The notes under the pieces: model-generated
Seen by the model: only the letters and a program-made list of their open reading frames with translations
The model's database searches: none
Told to the model about the DNA's origin: nothing
Shown: piece after piece, positions 34,854 through 44,515 of the stretch
Layout of the letters: each line of letters opens with the position of its first letter
Numbering within the stretch: the first letter of the stretch is position 1
Translations under genes and position numbers: made by a program
Assembly (NCBI RefSeq): GCF_002865605.1
Contig: NZ_CP025583.1
Span: forward strand, 2,212,501-2,276,500
DNA: 64,000 nt
Reading direction: 5' to 3'
Source: Paracoccus jeotgali
Lineage (GTDB): Bacteria > Pseudomonadota > Alphaproteobacteria > Rhodobacterales > Rhodobacteraceae

Positions 34854-34948
34854 AAGCGCCCCCCGATCCTGCCCCCAACGCGAAAGGTTTGACGCCCGGC
34901 CGCGCTGTTGTAAAGCTGCCGGCGCAACGCCAGAGGGGGGCCGGGGTC
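34854..34948. promoter_or_regulatory. 95-bp divergent region between kynB and kynU
   Basis: The two kynurenine genes are transcribed away from each other, so both promoters must lie in or near these 95 bases. CAGAGGGGGGCC just before 34949 gives kynU a purine-rich ribosome-binding site. I cannot place -35/-10 boxes with confidence, and no regulator gene is adjacent. Confidence 0.5.
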
Positions 34949-36178
34949 ATGCTTAGTCGCGAGGAATGTGCCGATCTGGACCGGGACGATCCGCTGGCCT
35001 ATATGCGCGACCGCTTTATTCTGCCCGAGGGCGTGATCTATCTGGACGGCAACTCGCTGGGGCCGCTGCCCAAGGCGGCGGTGGCGACGCTGTCGCACAC
35101 GGTCGAGCAGGAATGGGGTCAGGGGCTGATCCGCAGCTGGGACGATGCCGGCTGGTTCGACCTGCCGCAGCGGTTGGGCGACCGGCTGGGGCGATTGATC
35201 GGGGCGGCACCGGGGCAGGTGGTGGCCTGCGACGGCACCTCGATCAACCTTTACAAGACTTTGCGGGCGGCGCTGTCGCTGCGCCCCGACCGGCGCACGA
35301 TCCTGGCCGAGGCGGGCAGCTTCCCGACCGATCTCTATATCATCGAAGGCGCGGCCGAGGGGCATCGGACCCGCCTGCTGGGCCGGGACGGCGACACGCT
35401 TGACGATCTGCTGGATGACGATGTCGCCGTCGTCGTGCTGTCCCATGTCGATTACCGCAGCGGTGCGCTGCTGGACATGCGCGAGCTCACCCACAAGGCG
35501 CATCGCGCGGGCGCGCTGGTGATCTGGGATCTCTGCCACTCGGCCGGGGTGGTGCCGGTGGAACTGGACGCGTGCGAGGTCGATTTTGCGGTCGGGTGCA
35601 GCTATAAATACCTCAATGGCGGGCCAGGCGCGCCGGCGTTTCTCTATGCCGCGCACCGCCACCATGAGGCGTCGCGCCACCCGCTGACCGGCTGGTGGGG
35701 CCATGCCGCCCCCTTCGCGTTCGAGCGTGATTTCCGCCCGCAGGACGGCATCCGCCGCTTTCTGACCGGCACCCAGCCCATCCTTGGCCTGAAGGGAGTC
35801 GAGGCCGCACTGCAGCTTTACGACGATGTGGACCTTGCCGCCCTTCGCGCCAAAAGCCGCGCGCTTGGCGACAGCTTCATCGCGCTGGTCGAGCAGCATC
35901 CCGATTGCGCGGCGCTGCAACTCGCTTCGCCACGCGACAGTGCTGTGCGGGGCAGTCAGGTGGCCTTCACCTTCCCGCACGGCTATGCCGTCATCCGCGC
36001 CATGATCGAGCAGGGCGTGATCGGCGATTTCCGCGAGCCGGGGCTGATGCGCTTCGGCCTCGCGCCGCTCTATCTGCGCCATACCGACCTGTTCGACGCC
36101 GTCGAAATCATGGCGGACTGCCTGCGCCGTCAGGTATGGACCGACCCGAAATACCAGACCCGCGCCGCCGTCACCTGA
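34949..36178 (+). CDS. kynU: Kynureninase
   Basis: A 409-residue PLP enzyme of the aminotransferase class V fold that cleaves kynurenine to anthranilate and alanine. YLDGNSLGPLP opens the N-terminal domain, WDLCHSAGVVPVEL holds the cofactor Asp, and GCSYKYLNGGPGAPAF contains the Schiff-base Lys. RRFLTGTQPILGL and GLMRFGLAPLYLRHTDL bind substrate. I start at ATG 34949, with GAGGGGGG upstream; the longer 34889 start adds a basic, non-family leader. It is intact although its partner kynB is frameshifted. Confidence 0.94.
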   Translation: MLSREECADLDRDDPLAYMRDRFILPEGVIYLDGNSLGPLPKAAVATLSHTVEQEWGQGLIRSWDDAGWFDLPQRLGDRLGRLIGAAPGQVVACDGTSINLYKTLRAALSLRPDRRTILAEAGSFPTDLYIIEGAAEGHRTRLLGRDGDTLDDLLDDDVAVVVLSHVDYRSGALLDMRELTHKAHRAGALVIWDLCHSAGVVPVELDACEVDFAVGCSYKYLNGGPGAPAFLYAAHRHHEASRHPLTGWWGHAAPFAFERDFRPQDGIRRFLTGTQPILGLKGVEAALQLYDDVDLAALRAKSRALGDSFIALVEQHPDCAALQLASPRDSAVRGSQVAFTFPHGYAVIRAMIEQGVIGDFREPGLMRFGLAPLYLRHTDLFDAVEIMADCLRRQVWTDPKYQTRAAVT

Positions 36179-36212
36179 GCCGCGCCCCATGATCCGCTGA
36201 AAGGCCCGCAAG

Positions 36213-38291
36213 ATGTCAGACCCCGTCAAAGCCGAAATCCGCGACCGCGCCCTGATCCTGACCATCGACAATCCGCCCGTCAACGTGATCTCGCAGGCCG
36301 TCCGCAGCGCCCTGCTGGACGCCTGCGCCAAGGCGCGCGCGGATCTGGAGGCAGGCCGCATCGACCGCGTGGTGCTGACCGGGGCGGGACGCGCCTTTGT
36401 CGCCGGGGCCGATGCCAGGGAATTCGACGGCCCGGCGCTGGAACCGCATCTGCCCGAGGTGCTGGACGCGCTGTCGGACCTGCCCGCCATCGCCGCGATC
36501 AACGGCGCGGCCTTGGGCGGCGGCTATGAAATCGCGCTCGCCTGCCGCTATCGCATCGCCGCGCCGGATGCGGTGCTGGGCCTGCCCGAGGTGACGCTGG
36601 GGGTCGTGCCCGGCGCGGGCGGCACGCAGCGCCTGCCGCGGCTGATCGGGCTTGAACGCGCGCTGCCGCTGATCTCGACCGGGCGCACGCTGAAGGGGCG
36701 GCAGGCATTGGCCGAAGGCATGGTCGACGCCGTGGCCGACGATCCGCTGGCCGAGGCGCTGGCGCTCGACCTGTCGCGCCTGCATCCCGCCATTGCCGAC
36801 ATGCCCGCCCCTGCCCCCGCAGCCGAGGCCGCGCAAGCCGCCCGCGACCACGCGGCGCGGCGACTGCGCGGCCAGATCGCGCCGCTGCGGGCCATCGAAC
36901 TGGTCGAGGCCGCCGCCGAACTGCCGCTGGCCGAGGGGCTGTCGCGCGAGCGTCAGACCTTCCTTGAATTGCGCCAAGGCGCGCAGGCCCGGGCGCTGCG
37001 CCACGTCTTTTTCGCCGAACGCGGCGCGGGCGCCTCACCCGCGCTGAAGCGGGTCGAGCCGGCCCCGGTCGATCATGTCCTGGTCGTCGGCGGCGGGACC
37101 ATGGGCGCCGGGATCGCCTATGCGCTGAACTCGGCCGGGCTGCGCGTGACCCTGCTGGAAAACGACACCGACGCCGAAACCCGCGCCCGCGCCAATCTGG
37201 GCAAGCTGTTCGACGAGGCGGTGTCGCGGGGCAAGCTGTCGCAGGCCGAATCGGACCGTCGGCAGTCCGACACGCTCGCCTTCCTGAACGGCCCCGACGC
37301 CGCGCTGCCACAGGTCGATATGGCGATCGAGGCGGTGTTCGAGGATCTGCAGGTCAAGCGGACGCTGTTCGAGCGGCTCGGCAAATCCCTGCCCGAGGAC
37401 ACTATCCTTGCCACCAACACCTCTTATCTGGACGTGAACCGCATCGCCGAGGTGGTGCCGAACCCGCAGCGTTTCCTGGGGCTGCATTTCTTCGCGCCCG
37501 CCCATCTAATGAAGCTGGTCGAGGTGATCCGCGCCAGCGAGACCTCGGCCCAGACCCTCGCCACCACCTTTGCCCTGACCCGTAGGCTGGGCAAGATCGC
37601 GGTCGAGGCCGGGGTCTGCGACGGCTTCATCGGCAACCGCATCCTGACCCGCTATCGCCAGACCGCCGACGTGACCCTGCTGGAAGGCGCGCTGCCGGCG
37701 CAGGTCGATGCCGCGATGGTCGATTTCGGCATGGCGATGGGGCCTTATGCCACCCAGGACCTGTCCGGGCTGGACATCGCCTATGCCAACCGCAAGCGCA
37801 AACGCGATGCGGGCGAGGCCATCCGCGGCCGCTATATCCCCGTCGCCGACCGCATGGTCGAGGATCTGAACCGGCTCGGCCGCAAGACCAAGGCGGGCTG
37901 GTATGATTATGTCGACGGCAAGCCGGTGGCGTCTTCGGTTGTCGATGACGAGGTGCGCCGTGCCTCGACCGAGGCGGGCGTCACCCGGCGCGCTTTCGCG
38001 CCGGACGAGATCTCGCGCCGGCTGGCGCTGTCGATGATCGCCGAGGGGGCCGATATCGTGGCCGAGGGCATCGCCAACCGCCCCGCCGATGTCGATCTGG
38101 TGATGATCCACGGCTATGGCTTCCCGCGCTGGCGCGGTGGGCCGATGAAGCTGGCGGATGAATGGGGCCTGCCCGAACTGCTGCGCGAGTTCGAGGAACT
38201 GGCGGCGAGCGATCCGCAAAGCTGGACCGTCCCCGCGCTGATCCGCCAGCTGGCGAAGGAAGGGCGCAGCTTCGCCGATCTGAACGGCTGA
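36213..38291 (+). CDS. Fused enoyl-CoA hydratase / 3-hydroxyacyl-CoA dehydrogenase
   Basis: A 692-residue beta-oxidation protein. The N-terminal crotonase domain (1-190) has AGRAFVAGADAREF, INGAALGGGYEIALACRYRIA and PEVTLGVVPGAGGTQRLPRL with the two catalytic Glu. The NAD-binding domain (about 290-470) has VVGGGTMGAGIAYALNSAGLRV and LGLHFFAPAHLMKLVEVI; the C-terminal domain has GVCDGFIGNRIL and HGYGFPRWRGGPM. It hydrates enoyl-CoA and oxidises 3-hydroxyacyl-CoA. It lies 34 bp after kynU, so it probably handles CoA esters formed from the aromatic ring. Confidence 0.92.
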   Translation: MSDPVKAEIRDRALILTIDNPPVNVISQAVRSALLDACAKARADLEAGRIDRVVLTGAGRAFVAGADAREFDGPALEPHLPEVLDALSDLPAIAAINGAALGGGYEIALACRYRIAAPDAVLGLPEVTLGVVPGAGGTQRLPRLIGLERALPLISTGRTLKGRQALAEGMVDAVADDPLAEALALDLSRLHPAIADMPAPAPAAEAAQAARDHAARRLRGQIAPLRAIELVEAAAELPLAEGLSRERQTFLELRQGAQARALRHVFFAERGAGASPALKRVEPAPVDHVLVVGGGTMGAGIAYALNSAGLRVTLLENDTDAETRARANLGKLFDEAVSRGKLSQAESDRRQSDTLAFLNGPDAALPQVDMAIEAVFEDLQVKRTLFERLGKSLPEDTILATNTSYLDVNRIAEVVPNPQRFLGLHFFAPAHLMKLVEVIRASETSAQTLATTFALTRRLGKIAVEAGVCDGFIGNRILTRYRQTADVTLLEGALPAQVDAAMVDFGMAMGPYATQDLSGLDIAYANRKRKRDAGEAIRGRYIPVADRMVEDLNRLGRKTKAGWYDYVDGKPVASSVVDDEVRRASTEAGVTRRAFAPDEISRRLALSMIAEGADIVAEGIANRPADVDLVMIHGYGFPRWRGGPMKLADEWGLPELLREFEELAASDPQSWTVPALIRQLAKEGRSFADLNG

Positions 38292-38298
38292 GGGAAAC

Positions 38299-38329
38299 GC
38301 CCGGCGCGAGTCGTTAAGTCGCGTCGGGC
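38299..38329 (+). terminator. Hairpin after the kynU-hydratase unit
   Basis: GCCCGGCGCGA (38299-38309) pairs with TCGCGTCGGGC (38319-38329), 11 bp with one G-T wobble and a nine-base loop, eight bases after the stop. There is no T tract, so termination may need Rho or the hairpin may protect the 3' end. Confidence 0.5.
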
Positions 38330-38414
38330 TGACCTGCCGGTTGGGCATCGATTGCCAAAGGGCCAGCCCGGCGCCGATCCGGTGTCAGGACAGGCCGCGT
38401 GAAACCTGATCCGC

Positions 38415-39239
38415 CTATAGCGACCAGTCGGGGGCCAGTTCCTTCGGCTCGACAATGCGGCCATCGGGGCGGGCGAGGCTGCCGATCTCGCGCATCTCGG
38501 CCGGGGTCAGGTCAAAGTCGAACAGGTCGAAATTCTCGGCCAGCCGCTCTTTCGTCGCGGTCTTGGTCAGCACGATATGACCCAGTTTCAGCGCCCAACG
38601 CAGCGCCACCTGCGCGGCAGTCTTGCCATGCGCCTCGCCGATGCGCTGCATCAGCGGGTCGTTGGGGATGTGGCCATTGGCCATGACGAAATAGGCGGTC
38701 AGCATGACGTCCAGCCGCTGCGCGGTGTCAGCCAGCGCGGACTGGTCCAGATAGGGATGGATCTCGACCTGGTTCGTCAGGATCGGCGCGGCGCTGAGTT
38801 CGACGCTTTCGCGCAGCTGCGCGCGGTTCTGGTTGCTGACGCCGATAAAGTTGGTGCGGCCGGTGCTCTGCATCTCGTTCAGCATCTCGATCTGCTCGGC
38901 GATCGGCACCTGATGGCCGGGCCAGTGCAGCAGCAGCAGATCGACCTGATCGACGCCCAGCCGTTCCAGGCTTTCATCGACGGAATTGGCGAAATCGCCG
39001 GGGCTGTAGCGGTTCACCCAGACCTTGGTGGTCAGGAACAGCTCTTCCCGCGGCACCTTGGCGGCGTGCAGCGCGCGGCCCAGTGCGGCCTCGTTGTCAT
39101 AGATCTGCGCGGTGTCGAAATGCCGGAACCCGACTTCGAGCGCGGCGGGCACGATCTCTTCGACCTCGGCATCGGACATGCGAAAGACGCCGAAGCCAAG
39201 GGCCGGGACGCGCGCGCCGTGGGAAGTCACGTAATCCAT
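38415..39239 (-). CDS. Aldo/keto reductase
   Basis: A 274-residue AKR with the TIM-barrel signatures: GFRHFDTAQIYDNE (catalytic Asp and Tyr), ELFLTTKVWVNRY (Lys) and VDLLLLHWPGHQ (His). The NADPH-binding end is HIVLTKTATKERLAENFDLFDFDLT. It resembles 2,5-diketo-gluconate reductases and other broad aldehyde reductases; the substrate is not known. I start at ATG 39239, where the family begins; the longer frame runs into the yggS end. Confidence 0.9.
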   Translation of the reverse strand: MDYVTSHGARVPALGFGVFRMSDAEVEEIVPAALEVGFRHFDTAQIYDNEAALGRALHAAKVPREELFLTTKVWVNRYSPGDFANSVDESLERLGVDQVDLLLLHWPGHQVPIAEQIEMLNEMQSTGRTNFIGVSNQNRAQLRESVELSAAPILTNQVEIHPYLDQSALADTAQRLDVMLTAYFVMANGHIPNDPLMQRIGEAHGKTAAQVALRWALKLGHIVLTKTATKERLAENFDLFDFDLTPAEMREIGSLARPDGRIVEPKELAPDWSL

Positions 39240-39264
39240 CACTCTCTCCTGTTTGGGGCAGCGG

Positions 39265-39927
39265 TCATTGTGCCGGGCCATAGTCGCGGGCGCCGAAGAT
39301 CGCGCTTCCGACGCGGATATGCGTCGCACCCTCGGCCACGGCGGTTTCGAAATCGGCGCTCATCCCCATCGACAGGGCGGGCAGCCCCGCATCCTGCGCC
39401 AGCTTGCGCAACACGCGGAAATGCGGCTGCGGATCGGCGTGTTCGGGGGGGATGCACATCAGCCCCTGCGGGATCAGGTCCATCGGGCGAAGCTGGTCCA
39501 GAAAGCCGGGCAGTTCATCGGCGAGGATGCCGGCCTTTTGCGGCTCGTCCCCGGTGTTGACCTGCACGAAGAGCGCGGGCGAGCGGCCCTGCGCCTGAAC
39601 CGCCTGCGCCAGCTTGCGGGCCAGCGACATGCGGTCGAGCGTGTGGATCGCGTCGAACAGCGCCACGGCCTGCTTGGCCTTGTTGGATTGCAGCGGGCCG
39701 ATCATGTGCAGTTCGACATCGGGCCATGTCTCGCGCCAGTCCGGCCACTTGGCCTGCGCCTCTTGCACATAGTTCTCGCCAAAGACGCGGTGGCCCTGCT
39801 TCAGCACGTCCAGAACCCGGTCGGGCGGCTGCACCTTGCTGACCGCGATCAGCTTGACGGCGCCGGGCTTTCGGCCCGCGTCCTGTTCTGCCGCGCGCAG
39901 GCGGCGGGTGATGTCATCCAGTCCCAT
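39265..39927 (-). CDS. yggS: YggS/PLPBP family PLP homeostasis protein
   Basis: A 220-residue PLP-binding TIM-barrel protein. The cofactor Lys is in KLIAVSKVQPPD, followed by FGENYVQEAQAK, LHMIGPLQSNKAKQAV, VQVNTGDEPQKAG and the phosphate-binding SMGMSADFETAVAEGATHIRVGSAIFG. Members have no enzyme activity and buffer PLP and amino-acid pools. It lies 25 bp upstream of the AKR gene on the same strand. A strong terminator separates it from the porin gene. Confidence 0.94.
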   Translation of the reverse strand: MGLDDITRRLRAAEQDAGRKPGAVKLIAVSKVQPPDRVLDVLKQGHRVFGENYVQEAQAKWPDWRETWPDVELHMIGPLQSNKAKQAVALFDAIHTLDRMSLARKLAQAVQAQGRSPALFVQVNTGDEPQKAGILADELPGFLDQLRPMDLIPQGLMCIPPEHADPQPHFRVLRKLAQDAGLPALSMGMSADFETAVAEGATHIRVGSAIFGARDYGPAQ

Positions 39928-39947
39928 GCGCGCAGAGTCACAAAAGA

Positions 39948-39974
39948 AAAGAGCGGGCGCAAGGCCCGCTCTTT
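39948..39974 (-). terminator. Rho-independent terminator of the porin gene
   Basis: AAAGAGCGGGC and GCCCGCTCTTT form an 11-bp perfect stem (39948-39958 with 39964-39974) and a five-base loop. Read on the minus strand the stem is followed by a T-rich run (TTTTCTTTTG), 24 bp after the porin stop. Confidence 0.9.
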
Positions 39975-39997
39975 GCTTCGTTCATCCGATCAGACGA

Positions 39998-41056
39998 TCA
40001 GAATTTGAACTCGAGACCGAAGTCGGCCAGCGTGTTGTCGATGTCGTAGGAACCGACGTTGATCTTGGAGTCGACCACGCCACCCTTGATGGTCGCGCCG
40101 CCGCCCAGATCGTAGGAGGCGCCAAGACCGAACGCACGACCGTCAACGTCGACGTTCTTGAAGTCGTTCTTGCGGTAGAAGGCGGTCAGGCCGACGCCGT
40201 TCGACATCTCGTAGCCCATGCCGAGACCGTACTGGGCGTAGTCCAGAAGATCGTCATCCGACGAGGTCTTCAGGTAGGCAGCCTTGAAGGTGATGCCGTT
40301 CCAGGACGTGCCACCCGAGATACCCCAGGTATCCGAAGGCGCGGCGAAGCCGAGCGGGCCAACGGCGACCGATTCGATCCCATCGTCATCGATCACGAAG
40401 GGGTTGATCGTGTATTCGGCGCTCTCGTAGCCGATACCGAAGGTGTAGTCGCCCAGGTCGTAGCCGAGACCGATGGCCCAAGCGTTGTCGTCACGCTTGA
40501 TCGAGGTGTTGCCGATGTAGCCATCGCTGAACGAGGCGTAGATGTTGGCGTTGCCGAAGCTGTATTCATACAGCAGCGAGGCGTCGCCACCGACTTCTTC
40601 CGAGGTCGCGTAGGCGAATTCGTTCCAGAAATCGAGCCCGGTCAGGCCGACTTCCGGCAGGTCGCCAACGGCTTTTTCCAGCGCGCCGTCGATGTCGCCC
40701 GCGGTCAGCTTGCCATAGGCGCCCGACACGTAGACTTCACCAGCGGTGGACGAGTTGTTGTCGCCGCGGTTGGCGCGAGCAGCCTGGTCGGCACGCACTT
40801 TGGCGCCGAAGGTGATGCCAGCATCCGATTCACCGGTCATGTGAAACTTGACGCGGGCACGGTTGACGACGTTCCACGAGCTGTCGCCCTCGTCGTAGCC
40901 GATGATGTCGCCAGCAGCATTGCGGGCGAAATCGCCGTAGTTGGTGTTGCTCTCGTAGCGCAGACCGATACGGGCGTCGCCCGACACGGCGACTTCAGCA
41001 GCAGCGACGCCGGCGGTCATGACGAGCGCGGTGGTCGCAAACAGAACCTTTTTCAT
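39998..41056 (-). CDS. Outer membrane porin, Rhodobacter type
   Basis: A 352-residue porin with a signal peptide (KKVLFATTALVMTAGVAAA) and a mature chain rich in alternating beta strands. Acidic, Gly/Tyr/Asp-rich loops and a C-terminal Phe (ADFGLEFKF), the signal for Bam insertion, fit a 16-strand trimeric porin. Codon use is noticeably more biased, as expected for a highly expressed gene. It starts at ATG 41056 with GAGGGAACACC upstream; the upstream codons in frame are its 5' leader. It ends in a strong terminator. Confidence 0.93.
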   Translation of the reverse strand: MKKVLFATTALVMTAGVAAAEVAVSGDARIGLRYESNTNYGDFARNAAGDIIGYDEGDSSWNVVNRARVKFHMTGESDAGITFGAKVRADQAARANRGDNNSSTAGEVYVSGAYGKLTAGDIDGALEKAVGDLPEVGLTGLDFWNEFAYATSEEVGGDASLLYEYSFGNANIYASFSDGYIGNTSIKRDDNAWAIGLGYDLGDYTFGIGYESAEYTINPFVIDDDGIESVAVGPLGFAAPSDTWGISGGTSWNGITFKAAYLKTSSDDDLLDYAQYGLGMGYEMSNGVGLTAFYRKNDFKNVDVDGRAFGLGASYDLGGGATIKGGVVDSKINVGSYDIDNTLADFGLEFKF

Positions 41057-41390
41057 GGTGTTCCCTCTTGTCTCTCGAAGTAACCCCCAAAGGCATGTCT
41101 GCCCCTTGGGTATGCTGACCATTTCGCGCTTTCCCCCGTTCTTTGCAACGGAAACGCCCGGCCCGGAACGGGATTGCCGCATCTGTGGTGCTTATTGGTC
41201 ACACATCGGTGATCGCCCCGTCATCGCGCCCGCTTCCGAGCGGATAAAGCGGCAGACGCGGCCCCTGCGCGCCCGGCCGCCCCGCCTGCCGCCGGCGCTC
41301 TTGCCGCGCGGGAATTGCTTGTCCGCCCAGCCTGTTCTGCGCTAACTAGCGGCAAGGCCCGCAGGGGCGAGACAAGATAAGGACAGTGCC
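41057..41390. other. 334-bp region between porin and DUF3576 genes
   Basis: No gene. The porin leader contains an imperfect hairpin near 41086-41113, CCCAAAGGC against GCCCCTTGGG, that could affect mRNA stability. The rest must hold divergent promoters for the porin and the lipoprotein gene. GATAAGGACAGTGCC precedes the ATG at 41391 and provides its ribosome-binding site. Confidence 0.5.
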
Positions 41391-41882
41391 ATGACCCGTT
41401 TTGCGTTCCGCGCCGCTGCGATCCTTGTGGCGACACTGTCGCTGTCGGCCTGTGGCGGGGGCCGGGTGTTCGGCGGGGGGAAGTCGGCGCAGGCCCAGGC
41501 CCAGCAGCAGGGCACCCGCGCAAGCGAGGCACGCGAATCGACCATCTGGGACCTGTTCTCGAACCGGCAGTCGCCCAACAACACCGTCGCGGTGAACAAG
41601 TATCTGTGGAACGCCAGCCTCGATGTGCTGAACTTTCTGCCCATCCAGTCCATCGACCCCTATACCGGCGTGATCGTCACCGGCTATGGCACCCCGCCCG
41701 GCGGCGGGCGCAGCTATCGCGCGACCATTCACATCACCGATCCGGCGCTGGATGCGCGCTCGTTGCGGCTGTCGCTGCAGGGGCCGGGGGGCGCGGCGGT
41801 CGCACCGGGCACCGCCGCCGCGGTCGAGGATGCGATCCTGACCCGTGCCCGGCAGTTGCGCGTCGCCGACGGCAAGCTGTAG
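41391..41882 (+). CDS. DUF3576 lipoprotein
   Basis: A 163-residue protein with a lipoprotein signal ([18 protein letters not shown]; lipobox LSAC, Cys near residue 21). The mature part has [35 protein letters not shown] and [27 protein letters not shown], the DUF3576 core. It should sit on the periplasmic face of a membrane. Its role is unknown, but the gene is commonly just upstream of leuS-lptE-holA in alphaproteobacteria, hinting at envelope biogenesis. Confidence 0.88.
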   Translation: MTRFAFRAAAILVATLSLSACGGGRVFGGGKSAQAQAQQQGTRASEARESTIWDLFSNRQSPNNTVAVNKYLWNASLDVLNFLPIQSIDPYTGVIVTGYGTPPGGGRSYRATIHITDPALDARSLRLSLQGPGGAAVAPGTAAAVEDAILTRARQLRVADGKL

Positions 41883-41977
41883 CACCAAGCTGTCGCACCG
41901 GACTGCAAGCGCCCGCTGGACCCTCACGCGCGGCTTGGCTAAACCCGCGGGGCAATCTCATGCCCTCCGGAGCCACC

Positions 41978-44515
41978 ATGCCCTATGATCCCGCCCGCAG
42001 CGAACCCCATTGGCAACAGGAATGGGCCAAGGCCGACAGCTTTCGCGCCGTGCGGGACGAGCGGCCGAAATACTATGTCCTCGAGATGTTCCCCTACCCC
42101 TCGGGCCGGGTGCATATGGGCCATGTCCGCAACTATGCGATGGGCGATGTCGTGGCCCGCTTCAAGCGCGCGCAGGGATATTCCGTGCTGCATCCGATGG
42201 GCTGGGACGCCTTCGGGATGCCGGCCGAGAACGCGGCGATGGAACAGGGCGGCCACCCTCGCGACTGGACCTATGCCAACATCGTCACCATGCGCGACCA
42301 GCTGAAGCCGCTGGGCCTGTCCATCGACTGGAGCCGAGAATTCGCCACCTGCGACGATTCCTATGTCCATCAGCAGCAGGCCATGTTCCTCGACATGCTC
42401 AAGGCCGGGCTGATCACGCGCAAATCGGCGCAGGTGAACTGGGACCCGGTCGACATGACGGTGCTGGCCAACGAGCAGGTGATCGACGGCAAGGGCTGGC
42501 GCTCGGGCGCGCCGGTCGAGCGCAAGGAGCTGACGCAGTGGTTCTTCCGCATCTCGGACCATGCCGAAGAGCTGCTGGAGGCGCTGGACGATCTGGACGG
42601 CTGGCCGGAAAAGGTCCGGCTGATGCAGGCCAACTGGATCGGCCGGTCGCGCGGGCTGGAATTCAGCTTTGATCTGGTCGACGCCCCCGCAGGCGCCAAG
42701 CCGATCGAGGTCTATACCACCCGCCCCGACACGCTGATGGGTGCGTCCTTCGTGGCGCTGTCGCCGGATCATCCCCTGATCCGCGATCTGGCGGCGCAGC
42801 AGCCGGAACTGTCGGCCTTCATCGCCGAATGCAAGCGCGTCGGCACCACCGAAGAAGCCATCGAAACGGCGCCCAAGCTGGGCTTCGACACCGGGCTGCG
42901 GGTGAAGCATCCGCTTGATCCGGCGTGGGAATTGCCGGTCTGGGTGGCGAATTTCGTGCTGATGGATTACGGCACCGGCGCGATCTTCGGCAGCCCCGCC
43001 CATGACGAGCGTGACCACGAATTCGCGCAGAAATACGACCTGCCGATTCGCGCCGCCTTCGGCCAGCCCGGCATGACCACGGCGCAGGCCGATGAACTGG
43101 TCGCGGCCGAACCCTATGTCCCGACCCGCAGCGAGGCGGTGGAATATGTCCGCCCCCTCGCTGGCGAGGCCGTGCAGACCGGCGACGCCGCCGTGGCCGC
43201 CGCCATCGAACTGGCCGAGGCGCAGGGCTGGGGCCGCGGCGTGACTCGCTTCCGGCTGCGCGACTGGGGCATCTCGCGGCAGCGCTATTGGGGCTGTCCG
43301 ATCCCGGTCGTCCATTGCGCGGATTGCGGGACCGTGCCGGAAGCGCGCGAGAACCTGCCGGTGCTGCTGCCGCTGGATGTCAGCTTTGACCGCCCCGGCA
43401 ACCCGCTGGACCGGCACCCAAGCTGGGCGCAGACCACCTGCCCGCAATGCGGCGGCGCGGCGCGGCGCGAGACCGACACCATGGACACCTTTGTCGATTC
43501 GTCCTGGTATTACGCGCGCTTCACCTCGCCCAATGCCAACACGCCCACCGACCGGGCGGATGCGGATTACTGGATGAATGTCGACCAGTATATCGGCGGC
43601 ATCGAACACGCGATCCTGCACCTGCTCTATTCCCGGTTCTTCGCCAGGGCGATGGTGCAGACCGGCCACCTGCCCGAATCCGCGCGCGAGCCGTTCAACG
43701 CGCTGTTCACCCAAGGCATGGTCACGCATGAGATCTACAAGACCACCGACGCGCGCGGCCGGCCGGTCTATCACCTGCCCGAAGATGTTCAGGACGGCCA
43801 TCTGGCTGACGGCACGCCGGTCCAGATCGTGCCCTCGGCCAAGATGTCGAAATCCAAGAAGAACGTCGTCGATCCGGTGAACATCGTGCAAAGCTTCGGG
43901 GCTGACACCGCGCGCTGGTTCATGCTGTCCGACAGCCCGCCCGAACGGGACGTGGAATGGACCGCCGCCGGGGCCGAGGCGGCCAACAAGTTCCTCGCCC
44001 GCGTCTGGCGCATGGCCGCCGAGACGCCCGAGGTCGGCGACGATCCCGACCTCGCCAAGGCCGCCCACCGCGCGATTGCCGATGTCACCGCGTCGATCGA
44101 GGGTTTCGCCTTCAACAAGGCCGTGGCCCGGATCTACAGCCTCGCCAACAGCATCGCGAAGTCGCCTGCCGGCGGCGCGCAGCGGCAAGAGGCGCTGCGG
44201 ATCCTCGCCGTGCTGATGTCGCCGATGGTGCCGCATCTGGCCGAGGATGTCTGGGCCAAGGCGGGCGGTCAGGGGCTGGTGGTCGACGCGCCCTGGCCGC
44301 AGGTCGATCCGGCGATGCTGGAAGATGACAGCGTCACCCTGCCGGTCCAGATCAACGGCAAGCGCCGGGCCGAGATCACCGTGCCCAAGGACATGCCCAA
44401 GGACCAGATCGAACAGCTGGTGCTGGCCGATCCCACCGTGCAGCGTTTCCTGGAAGGCGCCAGCCCGAAAAAGCTGATCGTGGTGCCGGGGCGGATCGTC
44501 AATGTCGTTGCCTGA
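41978..44515 (+). CDS. leuS: Leucyl-tRNA synthetase
   Basis: An 845-residue class I synthetase that charges tRNA-Leu. The HIGH-type motif is [15 protein letters not shown] (residues 36-50) and KMSKSKKN is the KMSKS loop. The CP1 editing domain has [20 protein letters not shown] and [16 protein letters not shown]. Cys pairs (CADCGT, CPQCGG) form the zinc-binding module. I start at ATG 41978; ATG 41960 adds six residues. It overlaps lptE by 14 bases. Confidence 0.96.
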   Translation: MPYDPARSEPHWQQEWAKADSFRAVRDERPKYYVLEMFPYPSGRVHMGHVRNYAMGDVVARFKRAQGYSVLHPMGWDAFGMPAENAAMEQGGHPRDWTYANIVTMRDQLKPLGLSIDWSREFATCDDSYVHQQQAMFLDMLKAGLITRKSAQVNWDPVDMTVLANEQVIDGKGWRSGAPVERKELTQWFFRISDHAEELLEALDDLDGWPEKVRLMQANWIGRSRGLEFSFDLVDAPAGAKPIEVYTTRPDTLMGASFVALSPDHPLIRDLAAQQPELSAFIAECKRVGTTEEAIETAPKLGFDTGLRVKHPLDPAWELPVWVANFVLMDYGTGAIFGSPAHDERDHEFAQKYDLPIRAAFGQPGMTTAQADELVAAEPYVPTRSEAVEYVRPLAGEAVQTGDAAVAAAIELAEAQGWGRGVTRFRLRDWGISRQRYWGCPIPVVHCADCGTVPEARENLPVLLPLDVSFDRPGNPLDRHPSWAQTTCPQCGGAARRETDTMDTFVDSSWYYARFTSPNANTPTDRADADYWMNVDQYIGGIEHAILHLLYSRFFARAMVQTGHLPESAREPFNALFTQGMVTHEIYKTTDARGRPVYHLPEDVQDGHLADGTPVQIVPSAKMSKSKKNVVDPVNIVQSFGADTARWFMLSDSPPERDVEWTAAGAEAANKFLARVWRMAAETPEVGDDPDLAKAAHRAIADVTASIEGFAFNKAVARIYSLANSIAKSPAGGAQRQEALRILAVLMSPMVPHLAEDVWAKAGGQGLVVDAPWPQVDPAMLEDDSVTLPVQINGKRRAEITVPKDMPKDQIEQLVLADPTVQRFLEGASPKKLIVVPGRIVNVVA

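Noticed and set aside
41939..44236. A 765-codon minus-strand frame opposite leuS
   Set aside because: leuS on the plus strand has all class I motifs; the antisense frame shows no domain.
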